From assembly GCF_019104725.1 (NCBI RefSeq), contig NZ_JAHRXF010000035.1:1-63017 (forward strand): a stretch of DNA of 63,017 nt. Reading direction: 5' to 3'. Within the stretch, counting starts at the first letter, position 1; every line of letters begins with the position of its first letter. This DNA comes from Streptomyces corallincola. GTDB lineage: Bacteria > Actinomycetota > Actinomycetes > Streptomycetales > Streptomycetaceae. Below, piece by piece: positions 7,471 to 15,455 of this stretch. The translations under genes were made by a program, and so were the position numbers. The notes under the pieces are model-generated. The model made no database searches. It had not been told where the DNA came from and saw only the letters and a program-made list of their open reading frames with translations.

Positions 7471-8118
7471 ATGGCGCTTTACACGCTCCCCGAGCTCCCG
7501 TACGACTACTCTGCCCTCGCCCCGGTGATCAGCCCCGAGATCATCGAGCTGCACCACGACAAGCACCACGCGGCATACGTGAAGGGTGCGAACGACACCA
7601 TCGAGCAGCTCGCCGAGGCGCGGGACAAGGACTCGTGGGGCTCCATCAACGGCCTGGAGAAGAACCTCGCCTTCCACCTGTCGGGCCACATCCTGCACAG
7701 CATCTACTGGCAGAACATGACCGGCCCGAAGGACGGCGGCGGCGAGCCCCTGGCCCAGGACGGTGTCGGTGACCTCGCCGACGCGATCACCGAGTCCTTC
7801 GGTTCCTTCGCCGGCTTCAAGGCCCAGCTCACCAAGGCCGCGGCCACCACCCAGGGCTCCGGCTGGGGCGTCCTCGCCTACGAGCCGCTCAGCGGACGCC
7901 TCGTCGTGGAGCAGATCTACGACCACCAGGGCAACGTCGGCCAGGGCTCCACCCCCGTCCTGGTCTTCGACGCCTGGGAGCACGCCTTCTACCTGCAGTA
8001 CAAGAACCAGAAGGTGGACTTCATCGACGCCATGTGGGCCGTCGTCAACTGGCAGGACGTGGCCAAGCGTTACGCCGCCGCCAAGGAGCGCGGCGACAGC
8101 CTGCTGCTCCGCCCGTGA
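7471..8118 (+). CDS. sodF: Iron (Fe/Mn-family) superoxide dismutase SodF
   Basis: A 215-residue Fe/Mn superoxide dismutase that converts superoxide to H2O2 and O2 in the cytoplasm. The four metal ligands are visible: His in IIELHHDKHH, His in LSGHILHSIYW, and Asp and His in VFDAWEHAFYLQY. The ATG at 7471 follows GGAGG at a good distance; a TTG two codons upstream is not needed. The Nur box is placed for nickel-dependent repression, so this iron enzyme would replace nickel SodN when nickel is low. A strong hairpin closes the unit. Confidence 0.95.
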   Translation: MALYTLPELPYDYSALAPVISPEIIELHHDKHHAAYVKGANDTIEQLAEARDKDSWGSINGLEKNLAFHLSGHILHSIYWQNMTGPKDGGGEPLAQDGVGDLADAITESFGSFAGFKAQLTKAAATTQGSGWGVLAYEPLSGRLVVEQIYDHQGNVGQGSTPVLVFDAWEHAFYLQYKNQKVDFIDAMWAVVNWQDVAKRYAAAKERGDSLLLRP

Positions 8119-8179
8119 CCTGACGGTCACTCATACCCCTGCCTGTGATCGTCTTCTCACCCTTCACCGGCGGGCGAAT

Positions 8180-8217
8180 GGAGGCCGCTCCGGGGCTCTT
8201 TCCCCGGGGCGGCCTCC
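8180..8217 (+). terminator. Strong terminator hairpin after sodF
   Basis: GGAGGCCGC plus TCCGGGG (8180-8195) pairs with CCCCGGG plus GCGGCCTCC (8202-8217), about 16 bp around a 6-nt loop. It separates the Nur-controlled unit from the next promoter. Confidence 0.8.
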
Positions 8218-8278
8218 GCACCCCTGGGCCCCGGGGGCACGGCATCTCTCCGACGTGACCACGCTCACTCCGGTCACG

Positions 8279-8308
8279 GGAACTCGGCCCCACGGCCGCA
8301 CGACCCCT
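8279..8308 (+). promoter_or_regulatory. Predicted SigC-type ECF promoter of the PepSY operon
   Basis: GGAAC (8279-8283), 15 nt, CACGACCCCT (8299-8308). Spacing is identical to the promoters at 12161, 17203 and 28494. The -10 part matches the other three at 8 of 10 positions, so this is the weakest of the four. It ends 53 nt before the ATG of the PepSY gene, comparable to 50-70 nt in the other units. Confidence 0.6.
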
Positions 8309-8360
8309 ACGACGGACCGCCTGGAGCGGTACACGAGACTCCGTTGCAGAAGGGCCGGTC

Positions 8361-9851
8361 ATGGCGGAAAGCCGTACGACACAGACTCCCGCGCCCGCGG
8401 GCATACCGGAGGGGGCACCCCGTCCAGATCCGTCCGCGGGCGATGGCACGGACCTCCCCCCTCAGAGGACCTCGGGGACCGGCCGGACAGCGGTGGGCGG
8501 GAGCCCCCGTGCCTCCTGGAGCGGGCTGCGCCCCCTGCTGCTCCGCCTCCACTTCTACGCGGGCATCCTCGTCGGCCCGTTCATGCTCGTCGCCGCCGTC
8601 ACGGGACTGCTCTACACGGCGACCCCGCAGATCGAGGCCGTCGTCTACCACCACGAGTTGACGGTGACCCCGCGGGGAGAACCGCGTCCGCTGTCCGCGC
8701 AGGTGGCCGCGGCTCGCGCGGCGGTACCCGAGGGCACTCTCTTCTCGGTGACACCGGCAACCGGCCGCACGGACAGCACACGCGTCGTGTTCGACAAGCC
8801 GGGTCTGCCCGAGAACTACACGCAGACCGCCTTCGTGAACCCCTACACCGGCGAAGTGCTCGGGCAGGAACGGACCTTCGCCGGGTGGTGGCTCCCCGTA
8901 CGCGCCTGGGTGGACGGACTCCACCGGCACCTCAACCTCGGAGAGGTCGGGCGCAACTACAGCGAACTGGCCGCGAGCTGGCTGTGGGTGGAGGTCCTGG
9001 GCGGACTCGCCCTGTGGCTGACGGCGCCCCGTTCACGTGAGCGGATGCGCCAGGTGTTCGTTCCGCGGGGCGGTGCCAAGGGCCGTCGGCGCACGATGTC
9101 CTGGCACGCGACGGCCGGGGTGTGGGCCTCCGTCGGCCTGCTGGGCCTCTCGGCGACGGGCATGACCTGGTCGGTGCACGCGGGTGAGAGCATCGGCAAG
9201 ATCCAGTCGGCGCTGTCCGGGCCCACCCCGACCCTGTCCACGACGCTTCCGGGACACACCACCGCGACCGGGGCCGGCGGCGCGACGGATGTCGGCATCG
9301 ACACGGTCGTGGCCTCCGCGCACGCCGCCGGGCTGCGCGGCGTCCTCAACGTCGTACCGCCGGGCAAGGACCAGGCCACCTACGTGGTCAAGGAGAACAC
9401 CCGCAGTTGGCCGGAGCGGCACGACTCCGTCGCCGTCGATCCCGCCACCGGCAAGATCACCGCCCGTACGAACTGGGCCGACTACCCCCTGCTGGCGAAG
9501 ATGACCAACTGGGGCATCGACGCCCACATGGGCCTGCTGTTCGGACTCGCCAACCAGATCGTGCTCGCGCTGCTCGCCATAGCCCTCATCGCCATGACCC
9601 TCTGGGGATACCGGATGTGGTGGCTGCGCCGCCCCACCCGCACCGCGGGGCCGGCGCTCGGCCGCGCGCCCGCGCGCGGCGGCTGGCGTCGGCTGCCGGG
9701 CTGGTTCCTCGCCCCCGCCGCGCTGCTCGTCGCCGTGATCGGCTACTACGTACCGCTGTTCGGTCTGCCGCTGCTGGCCTTCATCCTCATCGACCTGGTC
9801 GTCGGCGCCCGCCGTCGGCACCGCGACGGACACACGGAGGTGACCGCGTGA
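8361..9851 (+). CDS. PepSY-associated membrane protein (PiuB-like)
   Basis: A 496-residue membrane protein. After a disordered Pro-rich N-terminus (~1-50), TM1 (LHFYAGILVGPFMLVAAVTG) opens an extracytoplasmic PepSY-type region. Two TM segments follow at ~195-215 and ~250-265, then a second outside domain (~270-380) and a C-terminal TM set. The H-x2-3-H residues in the helices (LHFYAG, LHRHLNLG, WHATAG) are the type thought to bind heme or metal in PepSY_TM proteins. The family is linked to transmembrane metal or siderophore reduction, but the reaction is not established. It overlaps the DUF5134 gene by 4 bp. The predicted ECF promoter places it with copper handling. Confidence 0.8.
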   Translation: MAESRTTQTPAPAGIPEGAPRPDPSAGDGTDLPPQRTSGTGRTAVGGSPRASWSGLRPLLLRLHFYAGILVGPFMLVAAVTGLLYTATPQIEAVVYHHELTVTPRGEPRPLSAQVAAARAAVPEGTLFSVTPATGRTDSTRVVFDKPGLPENYTQTAFVNPYTGEVLGQERTFAGWWLPVRAWVDGLHRHLNLGEVGRNYSELAASWLWVEVLGGLALWLTAPRSRERMRQVFVPRGGAKGRRRTMSWHATAGVWASVGLLGLSATGMTWSVHAGESIGKIQSALSGPTPTLSTTLPGHTTATGAGGATDVGIDTVVASAHAAGLRGVLNVVPPGKDQATYVVKENTRSWPERHDSVAVDPATGKITARTNWADYPLLAKMTNWGIDAHMGLLFGLANQIVLALLAIALIAMTLWGYRMWWLRRPTRTAGPALGRAPARGGWRRLPGWFLAPAALLVAVIGYYVPLFGLPLLAFILIDLVVGARRRHRDGHTEVTA

Positions 9852-10504
9852 TCGACGCGACCGGACTCAGACTGATTCTCACGGCGTTGTTCGTCCTCCC
9901 CGCCCTCTACGCGCTCTGGCTGGTCGCGGCACCGGGCCGCCCCCTCAACAGCCGGGTGACGCACGGATTCCACGCCGTCATGGGCATGGCGATGGCCGCC
10001 ATGTCGTGGCCCGGCGGCTCCGGTCTCCTCGTGGGTCCGCAGATCCTCGTGTTCTCCGCCGGGGCCGTGTGGTTCGTGATCGCGGCTCTGACACGCCCCG
10101 ACGGCATGACCCGCCCGGCCGCCCTGCTGCGGGCGGTACCGCACATCGTGATGATGGCGGGCATGGTCTGGATGGTCGCCGTGATGGACGGCTCCGCGAT
10201 GGCGTCCGGAGCGGGCGGTCCCGGTCACGACATGCCCGGCATGGACATGTCCGGAGCCGGCGCGCTCAGCGCCATGACCCTGTCCGGAACCGGCGACCGG
10301 TGGATCGCGGGCCTGCTCGCGTTCTTCCTCGTGGGGGTCGGCCTGCGCTGGCTGGCCCAGGCGTTCGACCAGGCGCGACTGGCCACCCCCGTGGCCGCGC
10401 AGGGTACCGCCGCGGTGGCGGGCATCCGGCCCGGGGCGCGCGAACCCGCCTGCCACGCGGCGATGGCTGTCGGCATGGGAGTGATGTTCCTGCTGCTCGT
10501 GTGA
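9848..10504 (+). CDS. DUF5134-type membrane protein with Met/His-rich loop
   Basis: A 218-residue protein with about five TM helices, starting at GTG 9848 inside the stop of the PepSY gene. The loop near residues 120-145 reads GHDMPGMDMSG, a cluster of Met, His and Asp of the kind that binds Cu(I) or Ag(I) outside the membrane. MGMAMAAMSW in an earlier helix and MAVGMGVMFL near the end add more Met. The layout matches the actinobacterial family known as DUF5134, often found beside copper genes. The function is unknown; I infer copper binding or passage together with its PepSY partner. Confidence 0.7.
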   Translation: MIDATGLRLILTALFVLPALYALWLVAAPGRPLNSRVTHGFHAVMGMAMAAMSWPGGSGLLVGPQILVFSAGAVWFVIAALTRPDGMTRPAALLRAVPHIVMMAGMVWMVAVMDGSAMASGAGGPGHDMPGMDMSGAGALSAMTLSGTGDRWIAGLLAFFLVGVGLRWLAQAFDQARLATPVAAQGTAAVAGIRPGAREPACHAAMAVGMGVMFLLLV

Positions 10505-10521
10505 CCGGAGGGGTCTGTCGT

Positions 10522-10564
10522 GGGCCGGGTCCGCACCGGGCAGGATCCGGCGTGGACCCGGCCC
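10522..10564. terminator. Bidirectional terminator between convergent genes
   Basis: GGGCCGGGTCC (10522-10532) pairs perfectly with GGACCCGGCCC (10554-10564) across a 21-nt loop. It lies between the DUF5134 gene and the convergent ferritin-like gene and can serve both. Confidence 0.7.
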
Positions 10565-10626
10565 GGACCTGACGCGACACGGACCGGCCCAGGGGAGGCT
10601 CAGGTTCTCCGCGGCACGCCGGGTTG

Positions 10627-11781
10627 TCAGGGCAGACGGTCCGGACGGACGCGGAAGCAAGGGCCGTAGGTCTCCGCCGTACCGGCGATCGGAATCTCCA
10701 TCAGGGCCACGGCCGGGGTCTCCAACCTGCGCATACGCTGCACGGCGGTTCGCAGCGCCTCCGGGTCGCCCTCGGCCCAGGCCGTGTCCAGGGCCTCCAG
10801 GACCGTGGTGTAGGTGCCGTCGAAGTCGTCCAGCAGTCGGCGTACCTCGGCGGGCGGACGGTCCCAGCCGCCCGCCGGAACCTTCGACATGGGCCGGGTG
10901 TCGGGGAACGGTACCGGCGGGCCCGTGAACTGCCAGGTGCCTCCGGACTGACGGATCCGGCGTCCGTGGTGGATCTCCGCGAAGGCGTAGTAGTGCGCCA
11001 CGTGGCCGTCGCCGAGTCCGTCGTCCGGCGCGAGTGAGGTGCCCTCGCCCTGGTCCTTGATGATCTCGATGGACCTCTCCACGTCCTCCAGCGTTCGGAC
11101 GGGCCGGAGGGTGTCCTCGCCGATACGCTCGCGCAACTGCCGCTCCACGGACAGGTCCGGGGCGACCGCGCGGAAGGCGGCGAGCACCTCGTCGTAGAAG
11201 TGACCGATGCTCAGCCGGTCGGGCGCGCTGTCGGTCAGGGGCACGGCGGGTGCCTCGATGGCCATCATCACGTCCCGTACGAGCCCCTTGGTGAGCCCCG
11301 ACAAATACACCTCGACACCCGGATGGACTCCGCCAGGCAGCGGCCCCGGATAGACGGGGGCCGACTCCCTGACCCTCGGCCGGCCACCGAGCCCCACGAG
11401 CAGGTTGCAGACGACGCCCAGGTGATACATCTCGTCGGAGACGATGCGCCGGATCAGCCGGGCGGCATCGCTCTTGCGGTTCCTCACCGACCACCAGCCG
11501 CACAAATACGGAGGGATGGTCGCGAACTCGATCTCTACGGCCACCTGCAGGGCCGCTCTGAGCCAGTCGGTGTCGCGGTCTCTCTCCGGAACCGCCACCA
11601 GGCGCGCCACGGCCCCGAGCGGCGGGGCGGGTCGGGCGGGCGTCCCCCGTTGTCCCTCTCCGGGCGAGCATGCGGTGAGAGCGAGGGGCGCGCCCGCCGC
11701 CAGCGCGGCGGACGCCAGCAGACTGCGCCGCCGGACGGAGTCGCCCGACGCCTCCTCGGAAGAACCGTTCGACCACGCCAC
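10627..11781 (-). CDS. Exported ferritin-like (VioB-type) domain protein
   Basis: A 384-residue protein. Its N-terminus has a Tat-like RRRSLLASAALAAG stretch ending in LTAC at residue ~38, so it is probably a Tat-exported lipoprotein. The body contains a ferritin-like helical domain of the type found in VioB/iminophenyl-pyruvate dimer synthase: EIEFATIPPYLCGWW (residues ~85-100), then DEMYHLGVVCNLLVGLGG, with Glu/His positions suited to a di-metal site. HYYAFAEIHHGRR later adds possible ligands. The catalytic role is unknown. It is convergent with the PepSY operon and shows no copy of the ECF motif upstream, so its link to copper is positional only. Confidence 0.7.
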   Translation of the reverse strand: MAWSNGSSEEASGDSVRRRSLLASAALAAGAPLALTACSPGEGQRGTPARPAPPLGAVARLVAVPERDRDTDWLRAALQVAVEIEFATIPPYLCGWWSVRNRKSDAARLIRRIVSDEMYHLGVVCNLLVGLGGRPRVRESAPVYPGPLPGGVHPGVEVYLSGLTKGLVRDVMMAIEAPAVPLTDSAPDRLSIGHFYDEVLAAFRAVAPDLSVERQLRERIGEDTLRPVRTLEDVERSIEIIKDQGEGTSLAPDDGLGDGHVAHYYAFAEIHHGRRIRQSGGTWQFTGPPVPFPDTRPMSKVPAGGWDRPPAEVRRLLDDFDGTYTTVLEALDTAWAEGDPEALRTAVQRMRRLETPAVALMEIPIAGTAETYGPCFRVRPDRLP

Positions 11782-12160
11782 CCGTGCCTCCGTATCCGCC
11801 GGTGATCCCGGCGTCGTCCTCGCGACAGATCCGTGAAGCTAGCAGCGGTGTCCGGCCGCGGACGGGCGGCCACGGCCCGCGTCCCGCCCTGTCAGGCCAC
11901 CGGCCCGCGGCCGGGAACCGGACGGCCTCCCGCCGCGACTACGTACGAACGGCCGGTCCCGCGTACGACGGGCACGTGCTGCGGGCGGGATGCCCGGGGC
12001 CCGTGCACTGCGCCGGGAGTGGACGGAACACGGTCGGCGGCGGGGCGCGTCGGCGCGCATGCCCCGACCTCGCGGGCCATCGGCGTCGATACCGTCGTGC
12101 CGGGCCGGGGACCGTTACGTGGCGCTCGGGCGAGGGTGACACACCTCACGATTGAGTTCC
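11782..12160. other. Intergenic stretch without a recognised gene
   Basis: Divergent promoter region between the ferritin-like gene and the copper operon. I see no convincing ORF, RNA or repeat in it. The last bases run into the predicted ECF promoter at 12161. Confidence 0.6.
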
Positions 12161-12190
12161 GGAACCAGGCTCTCCGCCGGTCCGACCACT
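12161..12190 (+). promoter_or_regulatory. Predicted SigC-type ECF promoter of the copper ATPase operon
   Basis: GGAAC (12161-12165), 15 nt, TCCGACCACT (12181-12190). It ends 64 nt before the first ATG of the operon. It has the same two elements and exact spacing as upstream of the isonitrile operon and its ABC importer. Confidence 0.72.
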
Positions 12191-12254
12191 GAAGCGGCAG
12201 GGTGCCGACCGCCCTCGCCCGCACGACGGATCAACGCGACCAGGAAGGCCGGAC

Positions 12255-12494
12255 ATGGCCGATGCTCCGCTGTCACCCCACTGCACCGGTGCGAACCGCC
12301 GCAGACTGCCGGTACCTGCCGCGCTCTGCGGATTTCTGATCCTGCTGGCGCTGCTGTTCTCGGTGTCCTACGCGGTGGGATCGGCCGCGGGGCCGGTGGC
12401 GCCCGGTATGCACGGCACCGGCAGACCGGCGGACGGCGGCTCGGGCGGGGGCATGGGAGACATGCCCGGCATGGGCCACGGGGGCGGTGAGTGA
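12255..12494 (+). CDS. Small Met/His-tailed membrane protein
   Basis: A 79-residue protein. The cytoplasmic N-terminus has one Cys-His pair (HCTGANRRR), one TM helix spans residues ~20-42, and a Gly-rich outside tail ends GGGMGDMPGMGHGGGE. The Met/His tail suggests copper binding on the outer face. First gene of the operon; its stop overlaps the ATPase start region. It could act as a metallochaperone feeding or receiving copper from the ATPase. I do not recognise a named family. Confidence 0.65.
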   Translation: MADAPLSPHCTGANRRRLPVPAALCGFLILLALLFSVSYAVGSAAGPVAPGMHGTGRPADGGSGGGMGDMPGMGHGGGE

Positions 12495-14782
12495 TGCCGG
12501 TCGAGCCGAGGACCAGCCTCGTCGTCACGGACGTCACCGTCGGCGGGATGACCTGCGCGGCCTGTGTGCGCCGGGTGGAGAAGAAGCTCGGCAAGCTGGA
12601 AGGCGTCACGGCCACGGTCAACCTGGCCACGGGGATCGCACGCGTCAGCCACCCGGCCGACGTCACGCCCGAGACTCTTCTCACCGCGATCGAACAGGCC
12701 GGATATGAGGCGGCATTGCCCCAGCCTGCGGGCGGCGACGACTCCGGGCCCACGGGCCGGGACGAAGACGACTCCCGGCGTGAGCGGGAACGGATCGTGA
12801 TCACCGCGCTCCTGGCGGTACCCGTGCTGGTGCTGTCGATGGCGCCCGCCCTCCAGTTCCGCAACTGGCAGTGGCTGTGCTTCATGCTGGCGGCGCCGGT
12901 GGCGGTGTGGAGCGCCTGGCCCTTCCACGTCCGGGCCCTGCGCGGTCTGCGGCACTCCACGGCCACGATGGACACCCTGGTCTCGCTGGGGGTCGTCGCC
13001 TCGTTCTCGTGGTCGGTGTACGCGCTGTTCCTCGGCGGGGCGGGCGAGCCGGGGATGCGGATGTCCTTCAGCCTGCTGCCGTCGCCGTCCGAGGGTATGG
13101 CGCACCTGTATCTGGAAGCGGCGGTGAGCGTCCCGCTGTTCGTGCTGACCGGACGCTTCCTGGAAGGGCGGGCACGGCTGGGCACGGGGGCGGCGCTGCG
13201 GTCCCTCGCCGAGCTGGCGGCGAAGCAGGTGACCGTACGCGACGGGGCCGGCGAACGGACGATCCCCGTCGAACGGCTGCGCGTGGGGCAGGTCTTCGTC
13301 GTCCGGCCGGGCGAGCGGGCCGCGACCGACGGGCGGGTGACACGGGGGACGTCCGCCGTGGACCTGTCCCTGGTCACCGGTGAGAGCGAGCCGGTCGAGG
13401 TAGGCCCCGGTTCCGCCCTGGTCGGCGGGGCGGTGAACGCGGGCGGCCTGCTGCTCGTGAAGGCGACGGCGGTGGGCGCGGACACCCAGTTGGCGCGGAT
13501 CACCCGGCTCGTCACGGAGGCGCAGGCGGGCAAGGCACGGGCGCAGCGGCTGGCCGACGCGGTCGCCGGTGCGTTCGTGCCGGTGGTCCTCACGATCGCC
13601 GTGACCGTCCTCGGGTTCTGGCTGGGGGCCGGGGCCGACCCGCAGGCGGCCCTCACCGCCTGTGTGGCGGTGCTGGTGGTGGCCTGCCCCTGTGCTCTTG
13701 GGCTGGCCACACCGACCGCGCTGATGGCCGCCACCGGGCGGGGCGCCCAACTGGGCGTGCTGGTGCGGGGACCGCAGACGCTGGAGGCTCTCCGCCAGGT
13801 GGACACGGTGGTCCTGGACAAGACCGGCACACTGACCACCGGTCACATGACGGTGGCCGCGGTGACCGTGCTGCCCGGCCGGGTGGGGCGGGAGGAACTG
13901 GTGCGGCTGGCCGGGGCGGTGGAGCACGGTTCGGAGCATCCGGTCGGCCGGGCGATCACCGCGTACGCGCGTCGCGCGGGTGGACCGGAACCGCTGCCGG
14001 AGGTGACGGACTTCGCCGCGGTCGCCGGTCACGGGGTCGGCGGCCGGGTGAACGGCCTGCTGGTCGAGGTGGGCGCGCCGGACGGCGACCTGCCGGGCGC
14101 GCTGGCGGAGGCCCTCGTCTCGGCGGAGCGGGACGCGCACACGTCGGTGGTGGTCCGGGTGGACGGCCGGGCCGAGGCGCTGGTGGCCGTCGGTGACGTG
14201 GTGCGCCCCGGCAGTTACCGGACCGTGGACCGGATGCGACGGCTGGGGATCCGCACGGTGCTGGCCACCGGGGACCGCGCCGCACCGGCCCGCGCCGTCG
14301 CGGCGGCGCTGGGCATCGACGAGGTGCACGCCCGCTGCACTCCCGAGGACAAGGCCGCTCTCGTGGCGGACCTCAAGCGGGAGGGCGCCCGGGTCGCGGT
14401 GGTCGGTGACGGTGTGAACGACGCCGCCGCGCTCGCCGCGGCCGATCTCGGCATCGCCCTGGGCAGCGGCACCGACGTGGCCATCGGCGCGGCGGACCTG
14501 ACCCTGGCCCGTGGCGACATCGAGGCACTGGTGGACGCGATCCGGCTGGCCCGGCGCACACTGGGCACGATCCGGGCCAATCTGGCCTGGGCGTTCGGCT
14601 ACAACATCGTCACGGTGCCGCTGGCCATGATCGGCCTGCTCGATCCCATGATCGCCGCGGCGGCGATGTCGGTGAGTTCCGTGCTCGTGGTGACGAACAG
14701 TCTGCGGCTGCGCGGTTGGCAGCCGTCCGCTTCCCGCGGCCGGGCTCGGCGGGCGGCCGGTGTGAAGGCGGGTGTGCGATGA
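12494..14782 (+). CDS. copA: Copper-translocating P1B-type ATPase
   Basis: A 762-residue P1B ATPase. An N-terminal heavy-metal domain carries GMTCAAC (residues ~18-24). The transport helix has ACPCALG (CPC at ~398-400), followed by the phosphorylation motif DKTGTLTTG (D at ~442) and GDGVNDAAAL. The last helices have YN and MxxSS (YNIVTVPLAM, AMSVSSVLVVTNSLR), marking Cu(I)/Ag(I) specificity. It moves Cu(I) from cytoplasm outward, either to detoxify or to supply exported copper enzymes. Co-transcription with a PCuAC-like protein and a predicted SigC-type promoter favours supply (CopA2/CtpB-like) over detoxification. That is inference. GTG 12491 is an alternative start. Confidence 0.92.
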   Translation: MPVEPRTSLVVTDVTVGGMTCAACVRRVEKKLGKLEGVTATVNLATGIARVSHPADVTPETLLTAIEQAGYEAALPQPAGGDDSGPTGRDEDDSRRERERIVITALLAVPVLVLSMAPALQFRNWQWLCFMLAAPVAVWSAWPFHVRALRGLRHSTATMDTLVSLGVVASFSWSVYALFLGGAGEPGMRMSFSLLPSPSEGMAHLYLEAAVSVPLFVLTGRFLEGRARLGTGAALRSLAELAAKQVTVRDGAGERTIPVERLRVGQVFVVRPGERAATDGRVTRGTSAVDLSLVTGESEPVEVGPGSALVGGAVNAGGLLLVKATAVGADTQLARITRLVTEAQAGKARAQRLADAVAGAFVPVVLTIAVTVLGFWLGAGADPQAALTACVAVLVVACPCALGLATPTALMAATGRGAQLGVLVRGPQTLEALRQVDTVVLDKTGTLTTGHMTVAAVTVLPGRVGREELVRLAGAVEHGSEHPVGRAITAYARRAGGPEPLPEVTDFAAVAGHGVGGRVNGLLVEVGAPDGDLPGALAEALVSAERDAHTSVVVRVDGRAEALVAVGDVVRPGSYRTVDRMRRLGIRTVLATGDRAAPARAVAAALGIDEVHARCTPEDKAALVADLKREGARVAVVGDGVNDAAALAAADLGIALGSGTDVAIGAADLTLARGDIEALVDAIRLARRTLGTIRANLAWAFGYNIVTVPLAMIGLLDPMIAAAAMSVSSVLVVTNSLRLRGWQPSASRGRARRAAGVKAGVR

Positions 14783-15321
14783 CCCGGATCACGGACCGGC
14801 TCCTCTCGTCGGGGGTGCTCGACCGGCGCCGCCTGCGGGACAGAACGCTCGCCGTCCTGGTGCCGGTGGCGGCGTGCAGCGTCGCGCTGGCCGGACTGAC
14901 CACCTGGGTGGGCACGGGAAGGGCCGGCGCGCCGGCACGTGTCCGTGTGACCGAGGGCCGCGTACTGCTGCCGTCCGCGGGCGCCACGGAGACGGCCGCG
15001 TTCTTCCGCATCACCAACGAGGGAGGTTCCGCCGACACGCTGGTGCGGATCACCGCGCGGGGTGTCCGGGGTGACGTCACCCTCTCCCGGCACCACATGG
15101 AGGAGGGGAACGTGGCCTACCGGTCCCCGTTCGACTCCCTCTCCGTCGCCGCGGGCGAGAACCTGGCCATGTCCCCGCGAGGGGTGGATCTGACGGTGCC
15201 CGTGCCGTCGGGCGCGTGGCGGTCGGGTGATCTCGTGCCGTTCACCTTGGAGTTCCGGCGAGAGGGCTCCGTCAGAGTGCTCGCCGTCGTGGTGCGGCCG
15301 GGTACGGTCCACCTTCCGTAG
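14779..15321 (+). CDS. PCuAC-like periplasmic copper chaperone with degenerate ligands
   Basis: A 180-residue protein whose ATG overlaps the ATPase stop (ATGA). One N-terminal TM or signal anchor (~28-48) is followed by a cupredoxin-like domain. It has the PCuAC layout TAAFFRITNEG, DTLVRITA, VTLSRHHMEEG, LSVAAGENLAMSPRGVDL. PCuAC proteins pass Cu(I) to the CuA site of cytochrome c oxidase through H(M)X10MX21HXM. Here HHM is kept, but the later Met and the HxM pair (usual GGYHIMLM) are replaced (RGVDLTVP). The copper site may thus be altered or supplied by a partner. Confidence 0.75.
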   Translation: MTRITDRLLSSGVLDRRRLRDRTLAVLVPVAACSVALAGLTTWVGTGRAGAPARVRVTEGRVLLPSAGATETAAFFRITNEGGSADTLVRITARGVRGDVTLSRHHMEEGNVAYRSPFDSLSVAAGENLAMSPRGVDLTVPVPSGAWRSGDLVPFTLEFRREGSVRVLAVVVRPGTVHLP

Positions 15322-15455
15322 TCGTCTTCCGCCGCTCGTGAGTTCCCGCGTGTCCGTGGTGATCTGCATCACGCATCTGTCGTTGAGTAGGGGGGTGGGG
15401 GACTTCGCGTACCCCCTGACGACAATCGGACCACGAGTGCGAGGATGAGCGGGCT

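Noticed and set aside
6064..8130. 688-codon minus-strand open frame over the nickel transporter and sodF
   Set aside because: Antisense shadow; both plus-strand genes have clear family motifs and regulatory boxes.
15317..15347. Minus-strand match to the ECF promoter (GGGAAC, then CGACTAC with similar spacing)
   Set aside because: It would drive antisense RNA into the end of the PCuAC-like gene and has no gene downstream. It matches only 7 of 10 positions in the -10 block. Probably chance, though worth checking in RNA-seq.
15388..15412. AGGGGG...CCCCCT inverted repeat, possible CsoR site
   Set aside because: The half-sites are plain G and C runs with long spacing, common in this DNA, and do not match the CsoR TACCC...GGGTA form well.
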